From Metallyticus violacea (taxonomy: Eukaryota; Arthropoda; Insecta; Mantodea; Metallyticidae): a DNA stretch of 64,000 bases. The number at the start of each line of letters is the position of its first letter. Position 1 is the stretch's first letter. The notes under the pieces are model-generated. The model had not been told where the DNA came from. It did not search any database and was given only the letters and a program-made list of their open reading frames with translations. Made by a program: the position numbers and the translations under genes. Shown in pieces: positions 37,260 to 51,606 of this stretch. The stretch is taken from NCBI GenBank assembly GCA_030762175.1, contig CM060834.1:65887501-65951500 (forward strand), given 5' to 3'.

Positions 37260-40200
37260 TTTTTCGAAGTTTGGAAACTTCCTTAGAATCACTTTTTACC
37301 ATTCTTATTTGAGATAACTTGTTCTCTTTCATTATACTAGTTTGATAGCCTCAGACAAGCATATTATGCGCAAAGAATCTCGAAAAGAAAAAAATTTTTT
37401 TTCGAAGTTTGGAAACTTCCTTAGAATCACTTTTTTTCCATTCTTATTTGAGATAACTTGTTCTCTTTCATTATACTAGTTTGATAGCCTTAGACAAGCA
37501 TATTATGCGCAAAGAATCTCGAAAAGAAAAAAATTTTTTTTCGAAGTTTGGAAACTTCGTTAAAATCACTTTTTTTCCGTTCTTATTTAAGATAACTTGT
37601 TCTCTTTCATTATACTAGTTTGATAGCCTTAGACAAGCATATTATGCGCAAAGAATCTCGAAAAGAAAAAAATTTTTTTTCGAAGTTTGGAAACTTCGTT
37701 AGAATCACTTTTTTTCCGTTCTTATTTGAGATAACTGGTTCTCTTTCATTATACTAGTTTGATAGCGTCAGACAAGCATATTATGCGCAAAGAATCTCGA
37801 AAAGAAAAAAATTTTTTTTCGAAGTTTGGAAACTTCCTTAGAATCACTTTTTTTCCATTCTTATTTGAGATAACTTGTTCTCTTTCATTATACTTGTTTG
37901 ATAGCCTTAGACAAGCATATTATGCGCAAAGAATCTCGAAAAGAAAAAAATTTTTTTTCGAAGTTTGGAAACTTCGTTGGAATCACATTTTTTCCGTTCT
38001 TATTTAAGATTACTGGTTCTCTTTCATTATACTAGTTTGATAGCTTCAGACAAGCATATTATGCGCAAAGAATGTCGAAAAGAAAAAAATTTTATTTCGA
38101 AGTTTGGAAACTTCGTTAGAATCACTTTTTTTTCCGTTCTTATTTGAGATAACTGGTTTTCTTTCATTATACTACTTTGATAACCTCAGAAAAGCATATT
38201 ATGCGCAAAGAATCTCGAAAAGAAAAATATTTTTTTTCGAAGATTGGAAACCTCGTTAGAATCACTTTTTTTCCGTTCTTATTTGAGATAACTGGTTCTC
38301 TTTCATTATACTAGTTTGATTGCCTCAGACAAGCATATTATGCGCAAAGAATCTCGAAAAGAAAAAAATTTTTTTTCGAAGTTTGGAAACTTCCTTAGAA
38401 TCACATTTTTTCCATTCTTATTTGAGATAACTGGTTCTCTTTCATTATACTAGTTTGATAGCCTCAGACAAGCATATTATGCGCAAAGAATCTCGAAAAG
38501 AAAAAAATTTTTTTTCGAAGTTTGGAAACTTCCTTAGAATCACTTTTTTTCCATTCTTATTTGAGATAACTTGTTCTCTTTCATTATACTTGTTTGATAG
38601 CCTTAGACAAGCATATTATGCGCAAAGAATCTCGAAAAGAAAAAAATTTTTTTTCGAAGTTTGGAAACTTCGTTAGAATCACTTTTTTTCTGTTCTTATT
38701 TAAGATCACTGGTTCTCTTTCATTATACTATTTTGATAGCCTCAGACAAGCATATTATGCGCAAAGAATCTCGAAAAAAAAAAAATTTTTTTTCGAAGTT
38801 TGGAAACTTAGTTAGAATCACTTTTTTTCCGTTCTTATTTGAGATAACTTGTTCTCTTTCATTATACTAGTTTGATAGCCTTAGACAAGCATATTATGCG
38901 CAAAGAATCTCGAAAAGAAAAAAATTTTTTTTCGAAGTTTGGAAACTTCCTTAGAATCACTTTTTTTCCATTCTTATTTGAGATAACTTGTTCTCTTTCA
39001 TTATACTTGTTTGATAGCCTTAGACAAGCATATTATGCGCAAAGAATCTCGAAAAGAAAAAAATTTTTTTTCGAAGTTTGAAAACTTCGTTAGAATCACT
39101 TTTTTTCCGTTCTTATTTAAGATTACTGGTTCTCTTTCATTATACTAGTTTGATAGCCTCAGACAAGCATATTATGCGCAAAGAATCTCGAAAAGAAAAA
39201 AATTTTTTTTTCGAAGTTTGGAAACTTCGTTAGAATCACTTTTTTTCCGTTTTTATATGAGATAACTTGTTCTCTTTCATTATACTAGTTTGATAGCCTT
39301 AGACAAGCATATTATGCGCAAAGAATCTCGAAAAGAAAAAAATTTTTTTTCGAAGTTTGGAAACTTCGTTGGAATCACTTTTTTCCCGTTCTTATTTAAG
39401 ATTACTGGTTCTCTTTCATTATACTAGTTTGATAGCCTCAGACAAGCATATTATGCCCAAAGAATCTCGAAAAGAAAAAAATTTTTTTTCGAAGTTTGGA
39501 AACTTCCTTAGAATCACATTTTTTCCATTCTTATTTGAGATAACTTGTTCTCTTTCATTATACTAGTTTGATAGCCTTAGACAAGCATATTATGCGGAAA
39601 GAATCTCGAAAAGAAAAAAATTTTTTTCGAAGTTTGGAAACTTTGTTAGAATCACTTTTTTTCCGTTCTTATTTGAGATAACTGGTTCTCTTTCATTATA
39701 CTAGTTTGATAGCCTCAGACAAGCATATTATGCGCAAAGAATCTCGAAAAGAAAAAAATTTTTTTTCGAAGTTTGGAAACTTCCTTAGAATCACTTTTTT
39801 TCCATTCTTATTTGAGATAACTTGTTCTCTTTCATTATACTTGTTTGATAGCCTTAGACAAGCATATTATGCGCAAAGAATCTCGAAAACAAAAAAATTT
39901 TTTTTCGAAGTTTGGAAACTTCGTTAGAATCACTTTTTTTCCGTTCTTATTTAAGATTACTGGTTCTCTTTCATTATACTAGTTTGATAGCCTCAGACAA
40001 GCATATTATGCGCAAAGAATCTCGAAAAAAAAAAAATTTTTTTTCGAAGTTTGGAAACTACGTTAGAATCACTTTTTTTCCGTTCTTATTTGAGATAACT
40101 TGTTCTCTTTCATTATACTAGTTTGATAGCCTTAGACAAGCATATTATGCGCAAAGAATTTCGAAAAGAAAAAAATTTTTTTTCGAAGTTTAGAAACTTC

Positions 40201-42580
40201 CTTAGAATCACTTTTTTTCCATTCTTATTTGAGATAACTTGTTCTCTTTCATTATACTTGTTTGATAGCCTTAGACAAGCATATTATGCGCAAAGAATCT
40301 CAAAAAGAAAAAAATTTTTTTTCGAAGTTTGGAAACTTCCTTAGAATCACTTTTTACCATTCTTATTTGAGATAACTTGTTCTCTTTCATTATACTAGTT
40401 TGATAGCCTCAGACAAGCATATTATGCGCAAAGAATCTCGAAAAGAAAAAAATTTTTTTTCGAAGTTTGGAAACTTCCTTAGAATCACTTTTTTTCCATT
40501 CTTATTTGAGATAACTTGTTCTCTTTCATTATACTAGTTTGATAGCCTTAGACAAGCATATTATGCGCAAAGAATCTCGAAAAGAAAAAATTTTTTTTTC
40601 GAAGTTTGGAAACTTCGTTAAAATCACTTTTTTTCCGTTCTAATTTAAGATAACTTGTTCTCTTTCATTATACTAGTTTGATAGCCTTAGACAAGCATAT
40701 TATGCGCAAAGAATCTCGAAAAGAAAAAATTTTTTTTTCGAAGTTTGGAAACTTCGTTAGAATCACTTTTTTTCCGTTCTTATTTGAGATAACTGGTTCT
40801 CTTTCATTATACTAGTTTGATAGCGTCAGACAAGCATATTATGCGCAAAGAATCTCGAAAAGAAAAAAATTTTTTTTCGAAGTTTGGAAACTTCCTTAGA
40901 ATCACTTTTTTTCCATTCTTATTTGAGATAACTTGTTCTCTTTCATTATACTTGTTTGATAGCCTTAGACAAGCATATTATGCGCAAAGAATCTCGAAAA
41001 GAAAAAAATTTTTTTTCGAAGTTTGGAAACTTCGTTAGAATCACTTTTTTTCTGTTCTTATTTAAGATCACTGGTTCTCTTTCATTATACTATTTTGATA
41101 GCCTCAGACAAGCATATTATGCGCAAAGAATCTCGAAAAAAAAAAAATTTTTTTTCGAAGTTTGGAAACTTAGTTAGAATCACTTTTTTTCCGTTCTTAT
41201 TTGAGATAACTTGTTCTCTTTCATTATACTAGTTTGATAGCCTTAGACAAGCATATTATGCGCAAAGAATCTCGAAAAGAAAAAAATTTTTTTTCGAAGT
41301 TTGGAAACTTCGTTAGAATCACTTTTTTTCCGTTCTTATTTGAGATAACTGGTTCTCTTTCATTATACTAGTTTGATAGCCTCAGACAAGCATATTATGC
41401 GCAAAGAATCTCGAAAAGAAAAAAATTTTTTTTCGAAGTTTGGAAACTTCCTTAGAATCACTTTTTTTCCATTCTTATTTGAGATAACTTGTTCTCTTTC
41501 ATTATACTTGTTTGATAGCCTTAGACAAGCATATTATGCGCAAAGAATCTCGAAAAGAAAAAAATTTTTTTTCGAAGTTTGAAAACTTCGTTAGAATCAC
41601 TTTTTTTCCGTTCTTATTTAAGATTACTGGTTCTCTTTCATTATACTAGTTTGATAGCCTCAGACAAGCATATTATGCGCAAAGAATCTCGAAAAGAAAA
41701 AAATTTTTTTTTCGAAGTTTGGAAACTTCGTTAGAATCACTTTTTTTCCGTTTTTATATGAGATAACTTGTTCTCTTTCATTATACTAGTTTGATAGCCT
41801 TAGACAAGCATATTATGCGCAAAGAATCTCGAAAAGAAAAAAATTTTTTTTCGAAGTTTGGAAACTTCGTTGGAATCACTTTTTTCCCGTTCTTATTTAA
41901 GATTACTGGTTCTCTTTCATTATACTAGTTTGATAGCCTCAGACAAGCATATTATGCCCAAAGAATCTCGAAAAGAAAAAAATTTTTTTTCGAAGTTTGG
42001 AAACTTCCTTAGAATCACATTTTTTCCATTCTTATTTGAGATAACTTGTTCTCTTTCATTATACTAGTTTGATAGCCTTAGACAAGCATATTATGCGCAA
42101 AGAATCTCGAAAAGAAAAAAATTTTTTTCGAAGTTTGGAAACTTTGTTAGAATCACTTTTTTTCCGTTCTTATTTGAGATAACTGGTTCTCTTTCATTAT
42201 ACTAGTTTGATAGCCTCAGACAAGCATATTATGCGCCAAGAATCTCGAAAAGAAAAAAATTTTTTTCGAAGTTTGGAAACTTCCTTAGAATCACTTTTTT
42301 TCCGTTCTTATTTGAGATAACTTGTTCTCTTTCATTATACTTGTTTGATAGCCTTAGACAAGCATATTATGCGCAAAGAATCTCGAAAACAAAAAAATTT
42401 TTTTTCGAAGTTTGGAAACTTCGTTAGAATCACTTTTTTTCCGTTCTTATTTGAGATAACTTGTTCTCTTTCATTATACTAGTTTGATAGCCTTAGACAA
42501 GCATATTATGCGCAAAGAATTTCGAAAAGAAAAAAATTTTTTTTCGAAGTTTAGAAACTTCCTTAGAATCACTTTTTTTC
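37260..42580 (+). repeat. 9-kb-period segmental repeat, copy 1
   Basis: This segment matches 46705-51606. The offset is about 9,445 bp up to 39.1 kb and 9,026 bp from 39.5 kb onwards, so copy 2 lacks about 418 bp (three monomers). Shared rare markers include ATGCGGAAAG near 39595/48620, TTCTAATTTAAG near 40638/49664, GCGCCAAG near 42233/51259 and TTTCTGTTCTT. Inside this copy, 38455-38815 and 40817-41177 are themselves alike at 2,362 bp (17 monomers). Confidence 0.8.
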
Positions 42581-45260
42581 CGTTCTTATTTAAGATTACT
42601 GGTTCTCTTTCATTATACTAGTTTGATAGCCTCAGACAAGCATATTATGCGCAAAGAATCTCGAAAAAAAAAAATTTTTTTTTCGAAGTTTGGAAACTAC
42701 GTTAGAATCACTTTTTTTCCGTTCTTATTTGAGATAACTTGTTCTCTTTCATTATACTAGTTTGATAGCCTTAGACAAGCATATTATGCGCAAAGAATTT
42801 CGAAAAGAAAAAAATTTTTTTTCGAAGTTTAGAAACTTCCTTAGAATCACTTTTTTTCCATTCTTATTTGAGATAACTTGTTCTCTTTCATTATACTTGT
42901 TTGATAGCCTTAGACAAGCATATTATGCGCAAAGAATCTCAAAAAGAAAAAAATTTTTTTTCGAAGTTTGGAAACTTCCTTAGAATCACTTTTTACCATT
43001 CTTATTTGAGATAACTTGTTCTCTTTCATTATACTAGTTTGATAGCCTCAGACAAGCATATTATGCGCAAAGAATCTCGAAAAGAAAAAAATTTTTTTTC
43101 GAAGTTTGAAAACTTCGTTAGAATCACTTTTTTTCCGTTCTTATTTAAGATTACTGGTTCTCTTTCATTATACTAGTTTGATAGCCTCAGACAAGCATAT
43201 TATGCGCAAAGAATCTCGAAAAGAAAAAAATTTTTTTTTCGAAGTTTGGAAACTTCGTTAGAATCACTTTTTTTCCGTTTTTATATGAGATAACTTGTTC
43301 TCTTTCATTACACTAGTTTGATAGCCTTAGACAAGCATATTATGCGCAAAGAATCTCGAAAAGAAAAAAATTTTTTTTCGAAGTTTGGAAACTTCGTTGG
43401 AATCACTTTTTTCCCGTTCTTATTTAAGATTACTGGTTCTCTTTCATTATACTAGTTTGATAGCCTCAGACAAGCATATTATGCCCAAAGAATCTCGAAA
43501 AGAAAAAAATTTTTTTTCGAAGTTTGGAAACTTCCTTAGAATCACATTTTTTCCATTCTTATTTGAGATAACTTGTTCTCTTTCATTATACTAGTTTGAT
43601 AGCCTTAGACAAGCATATTATGCGCAAAGAATCTCGAAAAGAAAACAATTTTTTTCGAAGTTTGGAAACTTCGTTAGAATCACTTTTTTTCCGTTCTTAT
43701 TTAAGATTACTGGTTCTCTTTCATTATACTAGTTTGATAGCCTCAGACAAGCATATTATGCGCAAAGAATCTCGAAAAAAAAAAATTTTTTTTCGAAGTT
43801 TAGAAACTTCCTTAGAATCACTTTTTTTCCATTCTTATTTGAGATAACTTGTTCTCTTTCATTATACTTGTTTGATAGCCTTAGACAAGCATATTATGCG
43901 CAAAGAATCTCAAAAAGAAAAAAAATTTTTTTCGAAGTTTGGAAACTTCCTTAGAATCACTTTTTACCATTCTTATTTGAGATAACTTGTTCTCTTTCAT
44001 TATACTAGTTTGATAGCCTCAGACAAGCATATTATGCGCAAAGAATCTCGAAAAGAAAAAAATTTTTTTTCGAAGTTTGGAAACTTCCTTAGAATCACTT
44101 TTTTTCCATTCTTATTTGAGATAACTTGTTCTCTTTCATTATACTAGTTTGATAGCCTTAGACAAGCATATTATGCGCAAAGAATCTCGAAAAGAAAAAA
44201 ATTTTTTTTCGAAGTTTGGAAACTTCGTTAAAATCACTTTTTTTCCGTTCTTATTTAAGATAACTTGTTCTCTTTCATTATACTAGTTTGATAGCCTTAG
44301 ACAAGCATATTATGCGCAAAGAATCTCGAAAAGAAAAAAATTTTTTTTCGAAGTTTGGAAACTTCGTTAGAATCACTTTTTTTCCGTTCTTATTTGAGAT
44401 AACTGGTTCTCTTTCATTATACTAGTTTGATAGCGTCAGACAAGCATATTATGCGCAAAGAATCTCGAAAAGAAAAAAATTTTTTTTCGAAGTTTGGAAA
44501 CTTCCTTAGAATCACTTTTTTTCCATTCTTATTTGAGATAACTTGTTCTCTTTCATTATACTTGTTTGATAGCCTTAGACAAGCATATTATGCGCAAAGA
44601 ATCTCGAAAAGAAAAAAATTTTTTTTCGAAGTTTGGAAACTTCGTTGGAATCACATTTTTTCCGTTCTTATTTAAGATTACTGGTTCTCTTTCATTATAC
44701 TAGTTTGATAGCTTCAGACAAGCATATTATGCGCAAAGAATGTCGAAAAGAAAAAAATTTTATTTCGAAGTTTGGAAACTTCGTTAGAATCACTTTTTTT
44801 CCGTTCTTATTTGAGATAACTGGTTTTCTTTCATTATACTACTTTGATAACCTCAGAAAAGCATATTATGCGCAAAGAATCTCGAAAAGAAAAATATTTT
44901 TTTTCGAAGATTGGAAACCTCGTTAGAATCACTTTTTTTCCGTTCTTATTTGAGATAACTGGTTCTCTTTCATTATACTAGTTTGATTGCCTCAGACAAG
45001 CATATTATGCGCAAAGAATCTCGAAAAGAAAAAAATTTTTTTTCGAAGTTTGGAAACTTCCTTAGAATCACATTTTTTCCATTCTTATTTGAGATAACTG
45101 GTTCTCTTTCATTATACTAGTTTGATAGCCTCAGACAAGCATATTATGCGCAAAGAATCTCGAAAAGAAAAAAATTTTTTTTCGAAGTTTGGAAACTTCC
45201 TTAGAATCACTTTTTTTCCATTCTTATTTGAGATAACTTGTTCTCTTTCATTATACTTGT
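42484..45260 (+). repeat. 2,777-bp (20-monomer) tandem unit, copy 1
   Basis: This segment matches 45261-48037 at a constant offset of 2,777 bp. Shared markers include ATTACACTAG near 43309/46086, GCCCAAAG near 43484/46261, GAAAACAATTT near 43642/46419 and GATAACCTCAG near 44847/47624. I saw essentially no base differences, so this is a recent duplication. It is inserted between the two copies of the 9-kb-period repeat. Confidence 0.85.
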
Positions 45261-48037
45261 TTGATAGCCTTAGACAAGCATATTATGCGCAAAGAATTTC
45301 GAAAAGAAAAAAATTTTTTTTCGAAGTTTAGAAACTTCCTTAGAATCACTTTTTTTCCGTTCTTATTTAAGATTACTGGTTCTCTTTCATTATACTAGTT
45401 TGATAGCCTCAGACAAGCATATTATGCGCAAAGAATCTCGAAAAAAAAAAATTTTTTTTTCGAAGTTTGGAAACTACGTTAGAATCACTTTTTTTCCGTT
45501 CTTATTTGAGATAACTTGTTCTCTTTCATTATACTAGTTTGATAGCCTTAGACAAGCATATTATGCGCAAAGAATTTCGAAAAGAAAAAAATTTTTTTTC
45601 GAAGTTTAGAAACTTCCTTAGAATCACTTTTTTTCCATTCTTATTTGAGATAACTTGTTCTCTTTCATTATACTTGTTTGATAGCCTTAGACAAGCATAT
45701 TATGCGCAAAGAATCTCAAAAAGAAAAAAATTTTTTTTCGAAGTTTGGAAACTTCCTTAGAATCACTTTTTACCATTCTTATTTGAGATAACTTGTTCTC
45801 TTTCATTATACTAGTTTGATAGCCTCAGACAAGCATATTATGCGCAAAGAATCTCGAAAAGAAAAAAATTTTTTTTCGAAGTTTGAAAACTTCGTTAGAA
45901 TCACTTTTTTTCCGTTCTTATTTAAGATTACTGGTTCTCTTTCATTATACTAGTTTGATAGCCTCAGACAAGCATATTATGCGCAAAGAATCTCGAAAAG
46001 AAAAAAATTTTTTTTTCGAAGTTTGGAAACTTCGTTAGAATCACTTTTTTTCCGTTTTTATATGAGATAACTTGTTCTCTTTCATTACACTAGTTTGATA
46101 GCCTTAGACAAGCATATTATGCGCAAAGAATCTCGAAAAGAAAAAAATTTTTTTTCGAAGTTTGGAAACTTCGTTGGAATCACTTTTTTCCCGTTCTTAT
46201 TTAAGATTACTGGTTCTCTTTCATTATACTAGTTTGATAGCCTCAGACAAGCATATTATGCCCAAAGAATCTCGAAAAGAAAAAAATTTTTTTTCGAAGT
46301 TTGGAAACTTCCTTAGAATCACATTTTTTCCATTCTTATTTGAGATAACTTGTTCTCTTTCATTATACTAGTTTGATAGCCTTAGACAAGCATATTATGC
46401 GCAAAGAATCTCGAAAAGAAAACAATTTTTTTCGAAGTTTGGAAACTTCGTTAGAATCACTTTTTTTCCGTTCTTATTTAAGATTACTGGTTCTCTTTCA
46501 TTATACTAGTTTGATAGCCTCAGACAAGCATATTATGCGCAAAGAATCTCGAAAAAAAAAAATTTTTTTTCGAAGTTTAGAAACTTCCTTAGAATCACTT
46601 TTTTTCCATTCTTATTTGAGATAACTTGTTCTCTTTCATTATACTTGTTTGATAGCCTTAGACAAGCATATTATGCGCAAAGAATCTCAAAAAGAAAAAA
46701 AATTTTTTTCGAAGTTTGGAAACTTCCTTAGAATCACTTTTTACCATTCTTATTTGAGATAACTTGTTCTCTTTCATTATACTAGTTTGATAGCCTCAGA
46801 CAAGCATATTATGCGCAAAGAATCTCGAAAAGAAAAAAATTTTTTTTCGAAGTTTGGAAACTTCCTTAGAATCACTTTTTTTCCATTCTTATTTGAGATA
46901 ACTTGTTCTCTTTCATTATACTAGTTTGATAGCCTTAGACAAGCATATTATGCGCAAAGAATCTCGAAAAGAAAAAAATTTTTTTTCGAAGTTTGGAAAC
47001 TTCGTTAAAATCACTTTTTTTCCGTTCTTATTTAAGATAACTTGTTCTCTTTCATTATACTAGTTTGATAGCCTTAGACAAGCATATTATGCGCAAAGAA
47101 TCTCGAAAAGAAAAAAATTTTTTTTCGAAGTTTGGAAACTTCGTTAGAATCACTTTTTTTCCGTTCTTATTTGAGATAACTGGTTCTCTTTCATTATACT
47201 AGTTTGATAGCGTCAGACAAGCATATTATGCGCAAAGAATCTCGAAAAGAAAAAAATTTTTTTTCGAAGTTTGGAAACTTCCTTAGAATCACTTTTTTTC
47301 CATTCTTATTTGAGATAACTTGTTCTCTTTCATTATACTTGTTTGATAGCCTTAGACAAGCATATTATGCGCAAAGAATCTCGAAAAGAAAAAAATTTTT
47401 TTTCGAAGTTTGGAAACTTCGTTGGAATCACATTTTTTCCGTTCTTATTTAAGATTACTGGTTCTCTTTCATTATACTAGTTTGATAGCTTCAGACAAGC
47501 ATATTATGCGCAAAGAATGTCGAAAAGAAAAAAATTTTATTTCGAAGTTTGGAAACTTCGTTAGAATCACTTTTTTTCCGTTCTTATTTGAGATAACTGG
47601 TTTTCTTTCATTATACTACTTTGATAACCTCAGAAAAGCATATTATGCGCAAAGAATCTCGAAAAGAAAAATATTTTTTTTCGAAGATTGGAAACCTCGT
47701 TAGAATCACTTTTTTTCCGTTCTTATTTGAGATAACTGGTTCTCTTTCATTATACTAGTTTGATTGCCTCAGACAAGCATATTATGCGCAAAGAATCTCG
47801 AAAAGAAAAAAATTTTTTTTCGAAGTTTGGAAACTTCCTTAGAATCACATTTTTTCCATTCTTATTTGAGATAACTGGTTCTCTTTCATTATACTAGTTT
47901 GATAGCCTCAGACAAGCATATTATGCGCAAAGAATCTCGAAAAGAAAAAAATTTTTTTTCGAAGTTTGGAAACTTCCTTAGAATCACTTTTTTTCCATTC
48001 TTATTTGAGATAACTTGTTCTCTTTCATTATACTTGT
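45261..48037 (+). repeat. 2,777-bp tandem unit, copy 2
   Basis: This is the second copy of 42484-45260. Its right end runs into the left part of the second 9-kb-period repeat, with which it overlaps from 46705 onwards. Confidence 0.85.
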
Positions 48038-51000
48038 TTGATAGCCTTAGACAAGCATATTATGCGCAAAGAATCTCGAAAAGAAAAAAATTTTTTTTCG
48101 AAGTTTGGAAACTTCGTTAGAATCACTTTTTTTCTGTTCTTATTTAAGATCACTGGTTCTCTTTCATTATACTATTTTGATAGCCTCAGACAAGCATATT
48201 ATGCGCAAAGAATCTCGAAAAAAAAAAAATTTTTTTTCGAAGTTTGGAAACTTAGTTAGAATCACTTTTTTTCCGTTCTTATTTGAGATAACTTGTTCTC
48301 TTTCATTATACTAGTTTGATAGCCTTAGACAAGCATATTATGCGCAAAGAATCTCGAAAAGAAAAAAATTTTTTTTCGAAGTTTGGAAACTTCCTTAGAA
48401 TCACTTTTTTTCCATTCTTATTTGAGATAACTTGTTCTCTTTCATTATACTTGTTTGATAGCCTTAGACAAGCATATTATGCGCAAAGAATCTCGAAAAG
48501 AAAAAAATTTTTTTTCGAAGTTTGGAAACTTCCTTAGAATCACATTTTTTCCATTCTTATTTGAGATAACTTGTTCTCTTTCATTATACTAGTTTGATAG
48601 CCTTAGACAAGCATATTATGCGGAAAGAATCTCGAAAAGAAAAAAATTTTTTTCGAAGTTTGGAAACTTTGTTAGAATCACTTTTTTTCCGTTCTTATTT
48701 GAGATAACTGGTTCTCTTTCATTATACTAGTTTGATAGCCTCAGACAAGCATATTATGCGCAAAGAATCTCGAAAAGAAAAAAATTTTTTTTCGAAGTTT
48801 GGAAACTTCCTTAGAATCACTTTTTTTCCATTCTTATTTGAGATAACTTGTTCTCTTTCATTATACTTGTTTGATAGCCTTAGACAAGCATATTATGCGC
48901 AAAGAATCTCGAAAACAAAAAAATTTTTTTTCGAAGTTTGGAAACTTCGTTAGAATCACTTTTTTTCCGTTCTTATTTAAGATTACTGGTTCTCTTTCAT
49001 TATACTAGTTTGATAGCCTCAGACAAGCATATTATGCGCAAAGAATCTCGAAAAAAAAAAAATTTTTTTTCGAAGTTTGGAAACTACGTTAGAATCACTT
49101 TTTTTCCGTTCTTATTTGAGATAACTTGTTCTCTTTCATTATACTAGTTTGATAGCCTTAGACAAGCATATTATGCGCAAAGAATTTCGAAAAGAAAAAA
49201 ATTTTTTTTCGAAGTTTAGAAACTTCCTTAGAATCACTTTTTTTCCATTCTTATTTGAGATAACTTGTTCTCTTTCATTATACTTGTTTGATAGCCTTAG
49301 ACAAGCATATTATGCAAAAAGAATCTCAAAAAGAAAAAAATTTTTTTTCGAAGTTTGGAAACTTCCTTAGAATCACTTTTTACCATTCTTATTTGAGATA
49401 ACTTGTTCTCTTTCATTATACTAGTTTGATAGCCTCAGACAAGCATATTATGCGCAAAGAATCTCGAAAAGAAAAAAATTTTTTTTCGAAGTTTGGAAAC
49501 TTCCTTAGAATCACTTTTTTTCCATTCTTATTTGAGATAACTTGTTCTCTTTCATTATACTAGTTTGATAGCCTTAGACAAGCATATTATGCGCAAAGAA
49601 TCTCGAAAAGAAAAAAATTTTTTTTCGAAGTTTGGAAACTTCGTTAAAATCACTTTTTTTCCGTTCTAATTTAAGATAACTTGTTCTCTTTCATTATACT
49701 AGTTTGATAGCCTTAGACAAGCATATTATGCGCAAAGAATCTCGAAAAGAAAAAATTTTTTTTTCGAAGTTTGGAAACTTCGTTAGAATCACTTTTTTTC
49801 CGTTCTTATTTGAGATAACTGGTTCTCTTTCATTATACTAGTTTGATAGCGTCAGACAAGCATATTATGCGCAAAGAATCTCGAAAAGAAAAAAATTTTT
49901 TTTCGAAGTTTGGAAACTTCCTTAGAATCACTTTTTTTCCATTCTTATTTGAGATAACTTGTTCTCTTTCATTATACTTGTTTGATAGCCTTAGACAAGC
50001 ATATTATGCGCAAAGAATCTCGAAAAGAAAAAAATTTTTTTTCGAAGTTTGGAAACTTCGTTAGAATCACTTTTTTTCTGTTCTTATTTAAGATCACTGG
50101 TTCTCTTTCATTATACTATTTTGATAGCCTCAGACAAGCATATTATGCGCAAAGAATCTCGAAAAAAAAAAAATTTTTTTTCGAAGTTTGGAAACTTAGT
50201 TAGAATCACTTTTTTTCCGTTCTTATTTGAGATAACTTGTTCTCTTTCATTATTATAGTTTGATAGCCTTAGACAAGCATATTATGCGCAAAGAATCTCG
50301 AAAAGAAAAAAATTTTTTTTCGAAGTTTGGAAACTTCGTTAGAATCACTTTTTTTCCGTTCTTATTTGAGATAACTGGTTCTCTTTCATTATACTAGTTT
50401 GATAGCCTCAGACAAGCATATTATGCGCAAAGAATCTCGAAAAGAAAAAAATTTTTTTTCGAAGTTTGGAAACTTCCTTAGAATCACTTTTTTTCCATTC
50501 TTATTTGAGATAACTTGTTCTCTTTCATTATACTTGTTTGATAGCCTTAGACAAGCATATTATGCGCAAAGAATCTCGAAAAGAAAAAAATTTTTTTTCG
50601 AAGTTTGAAAACTTCGTTAGAATCACTTTTTTTCCGTTCTTATTTAAGATTACTGGTTCTCTTTCATTATACTAGTTTGATAGCCTCAGACAAGCATATT
50701 ATGCGCAAAGAATCTCGAAAAGAAAAAAATTTTTTTTTCGAAGTTTGGAAACTTCGTTAGAATCACTTTTTTTCCGTTTTTATATGAGATAACTTGTTCT
50801 CTTTCATTATACTAGTTTGATAGCCTTAGACAAGCATATTATGCGCAAAGAATCTCGAAAAGAAAAAAATTTTTTTTCGAAGTTTGGAAACTTCGTTGGA
50901 ATCACTTTTTTCCCGTTCTTATTTAAGATTACTGGTTCTCTTTCATTATACTAGTTTGATAGCCTCAGACAAGCATATTATGCCCAAAGAATCTCGAAAA

Positions 51001-51606
51001 GAAAAAAATTTTTTTTCGAAGTTTGGAAACTTCCTTAGAATCACATTTTTTCCATTCTTATTTGAGATAACTTGTTCTCTTTCATTATACTAGTTTGATA
51101 GCCTTAGACAAGCATATTATGCGCAAAGAATCTCGAAAAGAAAAAAATTTTTTTCGAAGTTTGGAAACTTTGTTAGAATCACTTTTTTTCCGTTCTTATT
51201 TGAGATAACTGGTTCTCTTTCATTATACTAGTTTGATAGCCTCAGACAAGCATATTATGCGCCAAGAATCTCGAAAAGAAAAAAATTTTTTTCGAAGTTT
51301 GGAAACTTCCTTAGAATCACTTTTTTTCCGTTCTTATTTGAGATAACTTGTTCTCTTTCATTATACTTGTTTGATAGCCTTAGACAAGCATATTATGCGC
51401 AAAGAATCTCGAAAACAAAAAAATTTTTTTTCGAAGTTTGGAAACTTCGTTAGAATCACTTTTTTTCCGTTCTTATTTGAGATAACTTGTTCTCTTTCAT
51501 TATACTAGTTTGATAGCCTTAGACAAGCATATTATGCGCAAAGAATTTCGAAAAGAAAAAAATTTTTTTTCGAAGTTTAGAAACTTCCTTAGAATCACTT
51601 TTTTTC
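46705..51606 (+). repeat. 9-kb-period segmental repeat, copy 2
   Basis: This is the second copy of 37260-42580, shortened by three monomers between about 48524 and 48540. Private changes include ATGCAAAAAG near 49313 and CATTATTATAG near 50250, each absent from copy 1. Confidence 0.8.
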
